Notes: generated from the sequence alone by a model not told the origin. Positions 34,501-46,890 are shown, counted from the stretch's first letter. The stretch: 64,000 nt of DNA from Cryptomeria japonica (GCF_030272615.1 NC_081415.1:108008406-108072405), one strand, 5' to 3'. A program made the numbers and translations.

Positions 34501-35989
34501 GATATATTTTGACTTGGTTGTTTTTCTGCAATTTTGGAATTTTGTTTTGAGTTTTTAGTGTTGATAGATGATTTTCTGAAGTAACAAATGAAAGCATGGC
34601 ACCAAAGAGACAACCATTTTCCTTAATCTAAACAATAAGTGTATGTTATGCGAGGATGTGTTCAAATCCCCAATGTTTCAACAAGTTTAGATACAACATG
34701 CACTTCAGTTAGACTCTTTATTCAAGGGTCATAAGCAATATCATAGCCCACTAGTCTTAATACTCCGTCAGCTCAAACACCCATGTAACCCCCTAGGGGG
34801 CACCCTTTTTTTTGTCTTTTGCCAAAAATTAAGTCAAAGTGAATTGCTTCACAATTGAGTAGTTATCTTGGTAGATATATGGTGAGTGATCTTGGGAGTG
34901 GATTCTTCCCCACCCTTGCACTATGATATTGCAAATGTCTGGTTATTGACTCGGCTCAAAGTTTCTATGCTAAGGTTTGTAATCAAGCTTCTTGTTCGAT
35001 CATTACTGATAAACTTCCTCAGGAGGCTTCCCAACCTTTAGAACAAAGGATTTACTTATCTCAAGGATACTGGGGGAAGGCTAATAGCTGCATGCAACTA
35101 TTAAAAAGGACTTTCATCACTTTCCACTTTTGATTATAGTGAGTTGGAACACTTGGCTTCAAAGTCATTTCCCACTTAGGTCGTTCCCTTCACACCGGCC
35201 AAAAATGACTTTAAGAGTTTTTCAACCCTTCGAGAAGGCAGACCTACTAAAGGATTTATTGCATGAAGTAAAGAAAGTTTTAAGAGTGGTTTGGCTTTTT
35301 GATCACCCAATTAAGGGGAGAGCATATACCTTCCACTTTCGAGACAAAACACACAAGTTCTTTTTAGCCTTTCAAAGCAATGATTTGCTAATTCTATATG
35401 GAGATGTTGCTCCACAAAAACATGGTGTTTCCTTTAACCTTTCAAGGAAATGATTTTCTGATCTATTTAAGACGGAACTTGGTCAACAAAATAAATGCGA
35501 TGTTTCATCAACAAAAGAAATCGATTTGAAAGGAGAAGATCTTCCCTCCTTAGTTGCAAAATATTTTTGGACTTTGTGTGATTCTTTACCTTGCTAAAAC
35601 TTAAAATGGATCCTTTTATGCACCAAAGGATGGTGAAGTTATTTTTAAGCCATTTGTTTGCAAAACTTGAAAAATTTATTTGTTCTTTTTAAGACCCAAT
35701 TTGAAAAAAAATTCTCCTAGAAAAGTAAGGAAAATTGTTTTGTGGTTCTTTTTAAAGACCAAACAAAATGAGTTCAATTTTATCCAACAAGAATAAAAAA
35801 TATTTATATTTTAACTAACTTAACTAAGTTAGTAAAAACCTTAAACTATTTATGATCCTAGAAATAAAATTACGCTCCCATCTACAAGAAACTATTAAAA
35901 ACCCTGCAAGATACCAAGTAAAATCGTTAGAAAATCTGTGGGTTTGGTGGACTTCAACAAGTCTAATTTCACATTCGGTTACATTTTTT

Positions 35990-36285
35990 AATTTTGCCTG
36001 TCTTTGATGTGCTATAGAACAAACTATACGCGCTACGAAATAATCCTGATGCGCTATCGAACAGACCCGATGCGCTAAATTGTTTTCCAATTGCTCTACT
36101 CTGTTATTCTCCTATGCTGAGACCTACAAGAAAAAGTCAATGAGGATGATGCGCTAAGGTATGGTCTATACGCACTGGGGAATGAGTTCCACGCGCCAAA
36201 CAGTAAGCCGGATGCGCTAAAAGATCAACCAAATGTGCTAAGGGATGTTTCCTATGTGCTAATTCTTGTTTCCCATGTACTTGCA
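35990..36285 (-). repeat. TAGCGCAT motif array, leader cluster B
   Basis: On the minus strand TTAGCACATAGG, TTTTAGCGCATCCGG, CTTAGCGCATCATCC, TTTAGCGCATCGGG, GATAGCGCATCAGG and CGTAGCGCGTATAG are seen, close to the form in the antisense intron. Confidence 0.8.
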
Positions 36286-36347
36286 AAAGTGTATTTATAA
36301 AAACCGATTTGATTAATGGGGTAGTGCCCCATGGTGGGCACCATAAA

Positions 36348-37822
36348 TGTGTGCGAGAAAAGCGAGTCAATGAAACTTAAAAAGTGAAAATGTGGTCTCA
36401 AAGAGGTTTGTTCACACACCCACGAGACTTCTTGGTGCAATTTATGGAGTCATGAAGAATGACTCAACTTCCCAAGTTTGGTTCCATGGTTCTCTATCTC
36501 ACAAGGTCCCTCAAGCTAATACCTTTGCTCTCAAATCATTGAGAAAAGTGTCTTAGGGATGAAAAATACAAGAACAAGGGATGCTTATGATTGGTTTAAT
36601 TATGAAAATGCATCCTATCTATGCATGATTATACAAATGCAATAAACTAGATTATAAGATGAAAAGATTAGTAGCAATACTATCCTAACGTGATATACTA
36701 GTTTATGATTTATGCTAATGATAAAGGAAATAGTCTAAAATGTTTATTAGATTAATTCCTATTATAAAGAGAAGCTAGATGTATTAATAAATTTGAGAAT
36801 AAATGAGATACTAAAAGCTTGCATGGATCCTTAAAATGGAGGAATGACACCTCTATTTATAGTGAAAATAGGGCAATGGATGGTCAGGATTGAAAGAGTT
36901 AATCAAGGGTCAAGTTTGAAAGTTGTCAATCCATGTTTACAATTTACACCAATGAAATGTTGACAATTTTCAACATATGACTGGTTGAGAGTAGAGGTAA
37001 GAAGCATTAAATGCTTGAGAAGACCTCATGGTTACCCTAGGAGGTAAGGGTTAAGGTTAGGTTAGGTTAGGGTTATCCATTGCATAAAGCTTTTACCCAA
37101 GTGGTAAACTCTTGTGCAAAGGTTAAAGGAATAACCATGGTCAAAGTAATAAATGCTTGATAAGACCCTTGGGTTAGATGGAGGTTAAGTTAGTCAAAAA
37201 GTCTGTAACCATGCCACTAAGGGTTAGTTAACCATTAATGGTTTGAAGACTATGGGGACAAACTTGTAAGAGTCCTTCCAAATTTGGGGGTATTCAACAA
37301 GTTAGCTTGTTGAATGGGTAAAGAATTTAATGCCTTTTGAAGACTTTACTCCAAATTTGAGAAGTGACCTCCTCAAATTTAGGGAAAAGGGATAATGGAT
37401 AGGTTTGAGGTTAATTGATTAGGATTAGATGTATTCTAGAAGAAATTAGGAATAGGGTTTAGGATGCAAGTGGGAGATGTAGGAAAATGCAAGTGTGTGA
37501 GGAATAATAGGATTAAAATAAATTGCTTTATTTCAATTTGGTTGCAAGTTGTGAAATTAAATAAAATAGATTTATTTAATTGGGGTAAACTATTAATTAA
37601 ATATAAATTTAATTAAAAGGTAAGAAGAAGGGATTTAATTAAATAAAATGATTTATTTAATTAAATGACATAAAGGGCTTACATGAATTTAACTAAATAA
37701 ATTGAATAATTTACTTAATTAAATAGAAGAATGTGAGTGATTTAATTAAATTAAATTTAACTAAATAGAGGAATGAACATAAAATATTCATTTAGGAATA
37801 TGGTCATTTTTATATGTCTACA
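36348..37822 (-). repeat. 5' LTR of the Tat element (right)
   Basis: 1475 bp, TGTGTGCGAG...TATATGTCTACA on the plus strand. It is longer than its partner, mainly by the 60-bp block GACATAAAGGGCTTACATG... flanked by TTAATTAAAT repeats. It drives the minus-strand gag-pol unit. Confidence 0.95.
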
Positions 37823-40800
37823 TGGGGCATTGGGCAACTTTTCATTGAACCCATCTAACACTTTTTGTCACAACCAAGAAAGTGTCGCCATGAGCAATTG
37901 GATCCGAGTCTACCTAAACCGAGAGAGGATTTTTTAGAGTTCCATAGCACCACCCCGTAGGATCAGATGGATCATTCTTATAATTAACGAATGCTGAGAA
38001 ACGCGATGCCAAATATTGATAGCTTTGAGCAACTTGAGCACTTAAGCGATTTCGCTGCTGGGGTGTGGCTTGCAACGATCAGATGAGTTGGAGAGAAAAA
38101 TGAAGGAATTCCTAGTGTAAACCTGAACACCCCGATGCATATGAGTTTCCGGTTTGGTGCCGCGATGAGTACATTGCAAGATGGGGCATTGTGCAACGTT
38201 TCATTGAACTCATTTTACACTTTTTGTCGCAACCGAGAAGCTGCCACCACGAGCAATTGGATCTGAGTCTACCTAAATTGCGAGAAATTTTTTTAGAATT
38301 CCATAACATTACCTCGTAGGATCTGATGGCTCATTCTTATTATTAACAAGCACCGAGAAACGTGATGCCTAATATTGACAACTTTGAGCAGCTTGAGCAT
38401 TTAAATGTTTTTACTGCTAGGGTGTGGCCTGCATCGATCGAACAAGTTGGAGACAAAAAAGAAGGCATTCCTAGCATAAACCCATCCACCCCAATGCATA
38501 CAAGCTGATGGGTCGGTGTCTCAACGAGCGGATTGAAAGATGGGGCATTGTGCAAATTTTCATTAAACTCATCTGATGCTTTTTGTCGCAACTAAGAAAG
38601 TGTCACCACGAGCAATTCAATCCAAGTCTACCTAAATTGAGAGAGACTTTTTTATAGTACCATAGCATGACCCTATAGGATCAGATGACTCATTCATATG
38701 TCTCACAGATTTGGAGAAACGCGTAGCCAAAATTTGACAACTTTTCTTGCTTTGAGCACTTAAATGGGATGACCAGTAGGGTGTGGCCTGCATCGATCAG
38801 ACGCGTTGGAGAGAAAACAAAATACATTCCTAACGTAACCCCAGCCACTTGGACACATACGAGCTAATGGTTAGGTGTCGTGACAAGCAAATTGAAAGTT
38901 AGGGCATTGTGCAACTTTTCATTAAACTCATCTGACACTTTTTGTCACATCCGAGAAAGTGTCACCATGAGCAATTAGATCTAAGTCTTCCAAAATTGAG
39001 AGAGTATTGTGTAGAGTATCATAACAAGATCTCATAGGATCAGACAACTCATTCTTATGATTAATAGGCACCAGGAAATGCGATGCCAAATATTGACAAC
39101 TTTGAGCAACTTGAGCACTTAAGCGATTTCCTTGCTAGGGTGTGGCCCACAATGATCGGACATGTTGGAGAGAAAAATGAAGGCATTCCTAGTGTAAAAA
39201 TGACCACCTCGACAAGTACAAGCTAATGGTTTGGTGTCGCAACAAGTGGATTGAAATACGGGGCATTGTGCAACTTTTCATTTAACTCATCTTATGCTTT
39301 TTGTCACAACCGATAAAGTGTCACCATGAGTAATTGGATCCAAGTCTACCTAAACCTAGAGAGGATTTTTTAGAGTTCCATAACACGACCTTGCAAGATT
39401 AGACAACTAGTTCTTATGATTAATGAGTGCTAAGAAACATGATGCCAAATCTTGACAACTTTAAGCAACTTGAGCATTTAAGTGATTTCGCTGCTAGGGT
39501 GTGGCCTGCATCGATCAGACGAGTTGGAGAGAAAAATGAAGGAATTCCTAGTGTAAACCTGACCACCCTGACATGTACAAGCTAACGGTTTGGTGCCGCA
39601 ACAAGCAGATTGAAAGATGCGTCATTGTACAACTTTTCATTGAAATCATCTTACGCTTTTTGTCACAACCGAGAAAGTGTCACCATGAGCAATTGGATCC
39701 GAGTCTACTTAAATTGAGAGAGGATTTTTTAGAGTTCCATAACATGACCCCGTAGGATCAAAGTCTCATTCTTATGATTAATGGGGATCGAGAAACGCGA
39801 TGCCAAATATTGACAACTTTGAGCAACTTGAGCACTTAAGCGATTTCACTGCTAGGGTGTGGCCCACTTTGATCAGATGAATTGGAGAGAAAAACAAAGA
39901 AATTCCTAGCATAAACCCAACCACTCTAATGTGTATGAGCTAATGGTTCAGTGCCACTATGAGCGGATTGAAAGATGGGGCATTGTGTAACTTTTCATTG
40001 AACTCATCTGATGCTTTTTGTCACAACTAAGAAAGTGTTGCCATGAGGAATTGGATCTGAGTCTACCTAAACCGAGAGAGGTTTTCTTAGAGTTCTATAA
40101 AACAACCTAGTAGGATTAGACAACTTATTCTTATCATTAATGGGCATCGAGAAACGCGATGCCAAATATTGACAACTTTGAGCAACTACTTAAGTGATTT
40201 CATTGTGATTTTGCTGCTAGGGTGTGGCTCTCATCGATCGGATGAGTTGGAGAGACAAATGAAGGTATTCCTAGCATAAACCCAGCCACCTCAACACGTA
40301 TGAGCTAGCGGTTTGGTATCGCAATGAGCGGATTGAAAGATGGGGCATTTTGCAACTTTTCATTGAACTCATCTGATGCATTTGATTGCAACTAAGAAAG
40401 TGTCGCCACGAGCAATTGGATCTAAGTCTACCTAAACCAAGAGAGGCTTTTTTAGAGTGCAACAAGATGACCCTGTAGGAGTAGATGACTTGTTGTTATG
40501 ATTAATGGGCACCAAGAAACGCGATGCCAAATATTGATAACTTTGAGCAACTTAAGCACTTAAGAGATTTTACTCCTAGGGTGTGGCCCGCATCGATCAG
40601 ATGAGTTGGAGAGAAAAATGAAGGCATTCCTAGTGTAAACCTAGCCACCCTGATGCATACAAGCTATAGGTTTGGTGTCGCAATGAGCGGATTGAAAGAT
40701 GGGGCATTAAGCAACTTTTCATTGAACTCATCTAATGCTTTTTGTCACAACCGAGAAAGTGTCACCATGAGCTATTGGATCTTAGTCTACCTAAACTAAG

Positions 40801-42105
40801 AGGGAATTTTTTAGAGTTCCATAACACCACCCCATAGGATTAGGTGGATAGTTCTTATAATTAACAAATGCTGAGAAACGCGATGCCAAATATTGTCAAC
40901 TTTGAGCAACTTGAGCACTTAAGTGATTTTGTTGTTGGGGTGTGGCTCACATCGATCAGATGAGTTGGAGAGAAAAATAAAGGAGTTCCTAGCATAAACC
41001 AAGCCACCTCAATGCATACAAGCTGACGGTTCGGCATCACGATGAGTGGATTGAAAGATGGGGCATTGTGCAACTTTTCATTGAGCTCATCTGATGCTTT
41101 TTGTCGCAACCAAGAAAGTGTCACCACGAGCAACTGGATCCGAGTCTACCTAAACTGAGAGAGGATTTTTTAGAATGCCCTAACATGACCCCGTAGGATC
41201 AAATGGCTCATTCTTATGATTAACAAGCACTGAGAAACATGATGCCAAATGTTGATAGCTTTGAGCAGCTTGAGCATTTAAGTGATTTTGCTGCTAGGGT
41301 GTGGCCTGCATCGATCAGAGGAGTTGGAGAGAAAAATGAAGGCATTCCTAGTGTAAACCCAACCACCCCAATGCATATGAGCTGACGATTTGGTGCCACG
41401 AGGAGTAGATTGAAAGATGGGGCATTGTGCAACTTTTCATTGAACTCATCTAACACTTTTTGTCGCAACTGAGAAAGTGTTGCCACGAGCAATTCAATCC
41501 AAATCTACCTAAACTAAGAGAGAATTTTTTAGAGTGTCATAACATGACCTCATAGGATCAGATGGCTCATTCTTATGATTAACAGGCACCAAGAAACGCG
41601 ATGCCAAATATTGACAACTTTGACCAACTTGAGCACTTAAGCAATTTCGCTGCTAGGGTGTGGCTCACATCGCTCGGATGAGTTGGAGAGAAAATGAAGG
41701 CTTTCCTATCATAAAATTGGCTACCCCAACGCGTACGAGCTAACGGTTTGGTGCCATGACAAGCGGATTAAAAGATGGGGCATTGTGGAACTTTTCATTA
41801 AACTCATCTAACGCTTTTTATCGCAACTGAGAAAGTGTCACCACGAGCAATTGGATCCGAATCTAACTAAACTAAGAGAGGATTTTTTAAAGTGCCATAA
41901 CACAACCCTGTAGGAGTAGACAACTCATTCTTATGTGTCACCAAGGTTGAGAAACGTGATGCCAAATTTTGACAATTTTTCACACTTTGAGCACTTTAAG
42001 GATTTTGCTGCTAGGGTGTGGCCCGCATAGATCGGGTGAGTTCAATAGAGGAATGAAGGTATTCATAGCATAAACTTAGCCACCTAGATGTGTACGCACT
42101 GATGA
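37823..42105. repeat. About 359-bp satellite array, right part (about 12 monomers)
   Basis: It continues the monomer split at 19577, starting with the second TGGGG copy. Anchors lie near 37975, 38334, 38692 (variant B), 39052, 39410, 39767, 40127, 40492 (variant X), 40852, 41212, 41571 and 41930. The last monomer is a divergent type (TTATGTGTCACCAAGG) and fades out near 42105. Confidence 0.95.
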
Positions 42106-42230
42106 TTCAGTCCTTCTTTATCTTTCTATGGTAATCTACCAGAAAATGCCCATAACTCATTGTTATATGGATCCTCCGCTCTTTGTCGCCTTCCCATAGC
42201 TCTCATTAGAGTTTGTCTACTTATCTTCAA

Positions 42231-43040
42231 TTATTTACTTGTCTTTTTAATGATGTGAGCTTTCTTAGTTTGAGTGCTTATAATTGTTGATGTAATGACA
42301 TGTTGTGTCGCATTACTATCTTTTTTGTGTGAGTTAGAACCAATAGTATCATATGCATTCATCGAATTCTTCACAATAGATTTGTCGCTTGATTCAATCG
42401 ATGTTCTTAGCCCAAGAATCTTTATTATGTGCCTAAATTTCAAATTTCTCATCATTTCAACAAATAGTTGACATCTTCCCGTCTCATTTAAAGGCTCAAA
42501 AAATATTTTCCATATCCGGTTAGCATGTCTTTGACAAGTATGCTTCAAAATCTTGTCAACCATTGGTTTCAAAACATTAGCATCAATATCAATCAAATAG
42601 TTAGGATTTCTATGAAAAACTCTAGGAGTTATTCTCAAAATTTGAGTTACCTCAAGATTAGGAATGTCAACAACATTAAGGATAGGTGACATACCTTCAA
42701 CCAGAGATGAAAATGATGACATACCTTGAAATTGAGGTGTACAAGATGGTGTAGCTCCAATACTTGATGTCAATCATGAATTACTTGCAACATCAAATGT
42801 CATAGAGGGAGTACATTTAATATGAGATTTTGTAGATGCCAATGGTGTGCCAATAAGAGATGGTGTGCCTTCAACTTGAGATGTAAGAGATGGGGTGCCT
42901 TCAACTTGAATTATGGTAGACATGCTCTCAACCTTGGGATTTAGTTGTCTCATTGCACAAAGGTTTTGCATTTTTTGCCTTTGTGTGGCCAATTTTGTCT
43001 CTCTCTTAGATTGGATGGATATTTCATGTTCATCATACAA
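42231..43040 (-). pseudogene. Unrecognised 270-codon frame with one stop
   Basis: Starts MYDEHEISIQSKRE at 43040 and ends KKAHIIKKTSK at 42231, with one in-frame stop at about 42774 (SNS, stop, LTSS). The N-terminal third is basic. The middle has repeated VEGTPSL/IGTPL-type peptides. The C-terminal half has a compact segment (NVLKPMVDKILKHTCQRHAN, IFFEPLNETGRCQLFVEMM) that looks like a folded domain. I cannot name the family. It sits next to the satellite end and 1.3 kb from the gag-protease copy 2 frame, on the same strand. It may belong to a transposable element or a captured gene. Confidence 0.45.
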
Positions 43041-44300
43041 ATCATTACAACAAATTTCAACAAAATTACAACCGTTGAATGATCATAACACATCACTGCA
43101 CATCGATCTGATAAGATGTCAAACCCATATTACATTATGCTAAGCACTTCATTATTTCCCAAGAAATTTACTCCTTGTACATGCTCAAATAGAATCTTAT
43201 CACTTCACTTGGAATTTGACATGTCACCACTAAGTTAAGAACATGAAAAGTTTCACCGCCAAACCATAAAACATCACCGGTTCCCAAACCCTACACTGAA
43301 TATACAACAGTCAATTACAAACATGACTTCTAGTTCTCCAAACATGATGCAGTTCTAGTCATAGACTCATCATAATGTCATAAGCATACATTCCAAACTG
43401 CAACACCTAACTCAACACGAATCTCTAACGCAACCATCTCCTTCTTTGTTCCTGCTTACCGATTGACTGCTACTTAGCAATTTTATTGTCCAACTCAATT
43501 CATTACCGGTTAGGCTAAACTAATAGACTTAGATAACTTATATGACATACCAAACATAAACAAACATGGTTTCCATTAATGAAAAGACAAATAGCTGACC
43601 ATAAAGCATCATATCACAATTATATCATCACCAACAGTCCATCAATCTCATCATATCAACATCATCCTTTATCGGTACATCATCATCTCATCAGTTATGC
43701 CAACATGCCAACAACTTATTCATTATATACTTAGCATTATCTTGATCATGAAATATTCCAACAACCACTAGAATAAATCCAATGATTGTTCCTATAGCCA
43801 CTACAAACTGAGTAGAATCTTGTTTGTTGATCATGGATAAAGTCTTGTCTTTCCTAGTTGTTTCTTAGAAGTTAGTTTTCCTTTCAAGTATTTCAGTTAT
43901 TTTCTTTCAATATTTTCCTTCAGCAACATTTCATTTCCAGCAATGGGAAAGGTAATTGTTTTAGTCTTTCTAGTGCATATACCTTGCATACCATTTTCAA
44001 GTAAATGCCCCAGGTTGATAACTAAATGAACCTTCATGATGAAAGATAAATACTTAGTTGGATGTCAAATCCCTAATGTATGACTTTAAGGTCTAGTTGT
44101 TGAACCATTGAGAAGATCAGTCAATCAGTATGCTTTTTATGATAACTAATATATATCATGTATATATATATATATATACATATGCATAGAATCATCCTCA
44201 TTCCCCAAAGAAAGGAAACCACCATGGAAGAAGGGAACACATGTGTCTTTTGAGTCAACATGGGAGAGACCAAAAGAGATCTCAATGCTTTGCATTGTCC
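43041..44300. other. Unassigned AT-rich region
   Basis: No recognisable protein or RNA gene. It includes an alternating TA run at 44161-44178. TGCCAACATGCCAACA near 43700-43720 could be a minus-oriented copia LTR start, but no partner end was found. The right part (44150-44300) is probably the 3' untranslated part of gag-protease copy 2. Confidence 0.4.
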
Positions 44301-44430
44301 TTAAGTAGACAACACTATAGACAACAAATAGAAGAATAGAGAAACAAATAGAAGAATGTCACAAATAAGAAAGAGAGGAGAGAGAGAGTCTACAGTGCCA
44401 ATGAAGATAATCAAGCACATCATCCTCCCC

Positions 44431-45384
44431 TCAATCTTGTTGATCATTATTTTCAAAAGGTGGATAACACGCAAGAGGAGCCACATCGAGAACAGTAGAT
44501 GAAGCTATCACAAGTTCCAAACAAGGACCATGCTCTAATGATAAGTCACTTTGTTTGTTACTAGGAGCCAGGATTAATGCTTTTGAAAATTTTGTAAATA
44601 ATTCATTGTCAACTTCAACATATTCATATTCATCATCAGAAATATTAGGATCAACATTTTTAGCATTTAGAACATTTTCACCTATTTCTTCATCAAGATT
44701 AAAAATAATAGGAGCTCTAATAGGAATAGAACTTGAACCATCATTTGTCTTAAGCATTTTGCTTCTTGGAGAATTAGGTTGAAAATCCTATTTAGAAGAA
44801 AATGGAATCATGTCAACAATTGGTGTTTTGGGAGAAGAAATGGTTTGTGAAGAAAATTTAGGAGCTCTATCATGTCGTCTTCATTGTCATTCTCATGCAC
44901 AACAATTTCATCTAGTCTTGCCTAAAGGATGAGAAGGGTTAGGTTCATTAGGTATAGGCTTTGTCTCTTCTTTTAGCGAAGGATGAGTGGGTTGAGGTCT
45001 TTTAGGTTGGACAATGGGAGAGGTCAATCATTTCTCTCTATAAGATGAAGGAGGAGTAGCTACACCATATAAAGGAGGAATGAGAGGTGTAGGAAGGAGA
45101 CCGGGTCCATCATGAGGAGGAGGGATAGGTCTAACCTTAGGAGGGATAGTTTATTATTTAGGAGGAAGAGTTTTTCTACCTTTGGGAGGAAGAGGAGACT
45201 CATCCATAGGATAAGGAGTAGATCTTTCTTTAGGAAGAATAATATCTCTTTTCTTGGGTGAAAGGATACTCTTGTCTTTACAAGAAGGAATAAATGCTTC
45301 TTTGGGAAAAAGATTATTTCTTTCCTTAGGAGGAAGAATAATCTTATTCTCAAGAAGGGGTATATGATCATCAAGTGGAATGCT
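44431..45384 (-). pseudogene. C-terminal part of gag-protease polyprotein, copy 2
   Basis: Continues the frame after the copia insertion: SIPLDDHIPLLENKIILPPK, then Lys/Pro-rich repeats, PIPPPHDGPGLLPTPLIPPL (matching the C-terminal end of copy 1 at the window edge), then an acidic tail NISDDEYEYVEVDNELFTKF and a stop at 44431. About 320 codons with several stops (for example near 45150). No polymerase or integrase motif occurs here or downstream to 42106. Confidence 0.75.
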
Positions 45385-45389
45385 AAGTG
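45385..45389. repeat. Target-site duplication AAGTG (left copy) of copia 2
   Basis: AAGTG here and at 52359-52363 flank the element exactly and restore the gag frame of the host element when one copy is removed. Confidence 0.93.
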
Positions 45390-46593
45390 TGTTAGCATTA
45401 GCCAAGAAGGAAGATTGAGAGGGGGGGTGAATCAATCATCATCGGATCAGCAAATTTAGCTACAAAAAAGATCTAATAAACTGTAGTAATAAGAAATATA
45501 AGCAAATTGAAAGTACAACACATAACACAAAATATTTTGATGTGGAAACCCAGTTAAGGGAAAAACCATGGTGAGAACCTACCCACAGTAAGATAATACT
45601 TTGTAGTAGTATGTGAAAATATTATAATGGGGAAATGCACATGCATTCAGGCACACTACCTAGAGCTCACTGCTCAAATATAATGGCCCAAAAGGATACA
45701 AACCTCAGGGAAGTCTCATTGACTTACAACAAGATTCAGACTACAATCTGGAAGAAATGAACTGAAAGAATAACATCTCCAAATGCTTGATTATAGTTTC
45801 GGTTAAGCATAGATGTCTCCTTTGCAATGTCAATCACAACACCGAAGGATGAATCACTTATTTACACATAAACCTCTCTCTAATAATGTTGACATAACAT
45901 TGACACCCAGATTATATGATAATATCACCTATATATACAAATCATGAACCTTGACAACAAGGTCGGCTAAACCCTAAACCCTCAATCATAAAATTACATC
46001 ACATAATACAAAGATTGACCACCAAACTAATATAACAATATACATATAATAACATGGATGTAAATCAAATTCCCAAATGCTCAGCTCCATTAGAAATCAC
46101 ACCAAGATCAACCACATAACACAAAAAATCATCTCTGCTTAATAGAAACCACCAAAAACTCACACAAAGATCAATGTAGATCACCAGAACAAATAGGAAA
46201 CACCAGTAAGAACATTAGAATCATCAAGAATAGCTACACCAACACCACTTATCAAATCTTCATCTTGCAATGTTTGAAAGCTTAAGAATACAACCAATCA
46301 ACAACTGTCACAAAGAAAGATAACTTACGGAGCACCAAATCATGATCCATCTAAAATGAAGATACACAAGGCCATCCCAAGAAATATCCAAAAATCTCAG
46401 CATAAGATATGATCACATCGGAATATACTGGAGGATATATCAAACTCTGCAAAATAGTGATCAACAAAATAACACTACAAACCAGATCAAAAGATATTCA
46501 CAATCTACAACCATCAGAGCAAAACATAGGAATATGTTGGCATCAATGACAACATCATATCCTAGTAGCATCAATGACCAACAACATCCAACA
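45390..46593 (-). repeat. 3' LTR of copia 2 (left)
   Basis: 1204 bp, TGTTAGCATTAG...CATCCAACA on the plus strand. It is followed by ATCTCCCCCTTTGGCATTG, the reverse complement of the polypurine tract CCAAAGGGGGAGAT. Confidence 0.92.
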
Positions 46594-46890
46594 ATCTCCC
46601 CCTTTGGCATTGATGGAAACATATGAATGTGAAAAATAGTCAATGCAAAGTAAGAAGATATCTCTTCCCCTTTGACAACAATTTTTCACATGATCTCTCT
46701 CCCCCTTTGAAAGAAATGCCAAAGATCTCAAAATAGAAAACCTAACTCACTTCCCAAAATAGAAACATGAATCTCAAGCATCTCTCCCTCTAAAACACAG
46801 ACTACTCTAGTAGAGGAGCAACTCCAACTCAGCAATCTGGATAAAAGGATAAGATTATGGATTCCATCGGATTGATGCAACTCAATGCAT
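46594..46890 (-). other. Polypurine tracts upstream of the copia 2 3' LTR
   Basis: On the minus strand purine runs AAAGGGGGAG or similar occur near 46600, 46668, 46702 and 46790. The one next to the LTR is the primer. Same arrangement as in copia 1 and the 54.6-57.2-kb element. Confidence 0.65.

Larger units (their letters stand above)
33663..36347 (-). other. 2.7-kb leader of the Tat element with primer site and motif arrays
   Basis: The bases next to the right LTR read TTTATGGTGCCCACCATGGG on the minus strand, the primer-site position (TGGTGCCCACC...). Two stretches (plus coordinates about 35990-36285 and 34145-34500) are filled with degenerate TAG(C/T)(G/A)CAT units read on the minus strand. 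No long open frame is convincing; the plus-strand frame at 35130-35453 has no homology I recognise. Confidence 0.75.
19578..37822 (-). mobile_element. 18.2-kb Tat-type Ty3/gypsy element inserted in the satellite
   Basis: Complete element with two LTRs, a 5-bp duplication, and primer site and polypurine tract both placed for minus-strand transcription. Minus-strand order: leader (36347-33663), N-terminal Gag frame, Gag, protease, G-patch-like motif, reverse transcriptase, RNase H, second RNase H, integrase (ending 25857). Plus strand: a convergent spliced PMD gene (21424-24595). The extra RNase H and an additional antisense ORF downstream of pol are known features of the plant Tat clade. The 18-kb length is at the large end for LTR elements. 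All frames contain stops or shifts, so this copy is not autonomous. Confidence 0.95.

Noticed and set aside
35130-35453. 107-codon plus-strand frame in the Tat leader
   Set aside because: No recognised motif and it lies between motif arrays in a noncoding leader; kept only as a remark.
43690-43725. Possible copia LTR start (TGCCAACATGCCAACA on the plus strand)
   Set aside because: No matching LTR end, polypurine tract or primer site could be found nearby.
45154-45435. 93-codon minus-strand frame starting at 45435 as a gene
   Set aside because: Its ATG lies in the copia LTR; only the part left of 45385 belongs to the gag-protease tail.
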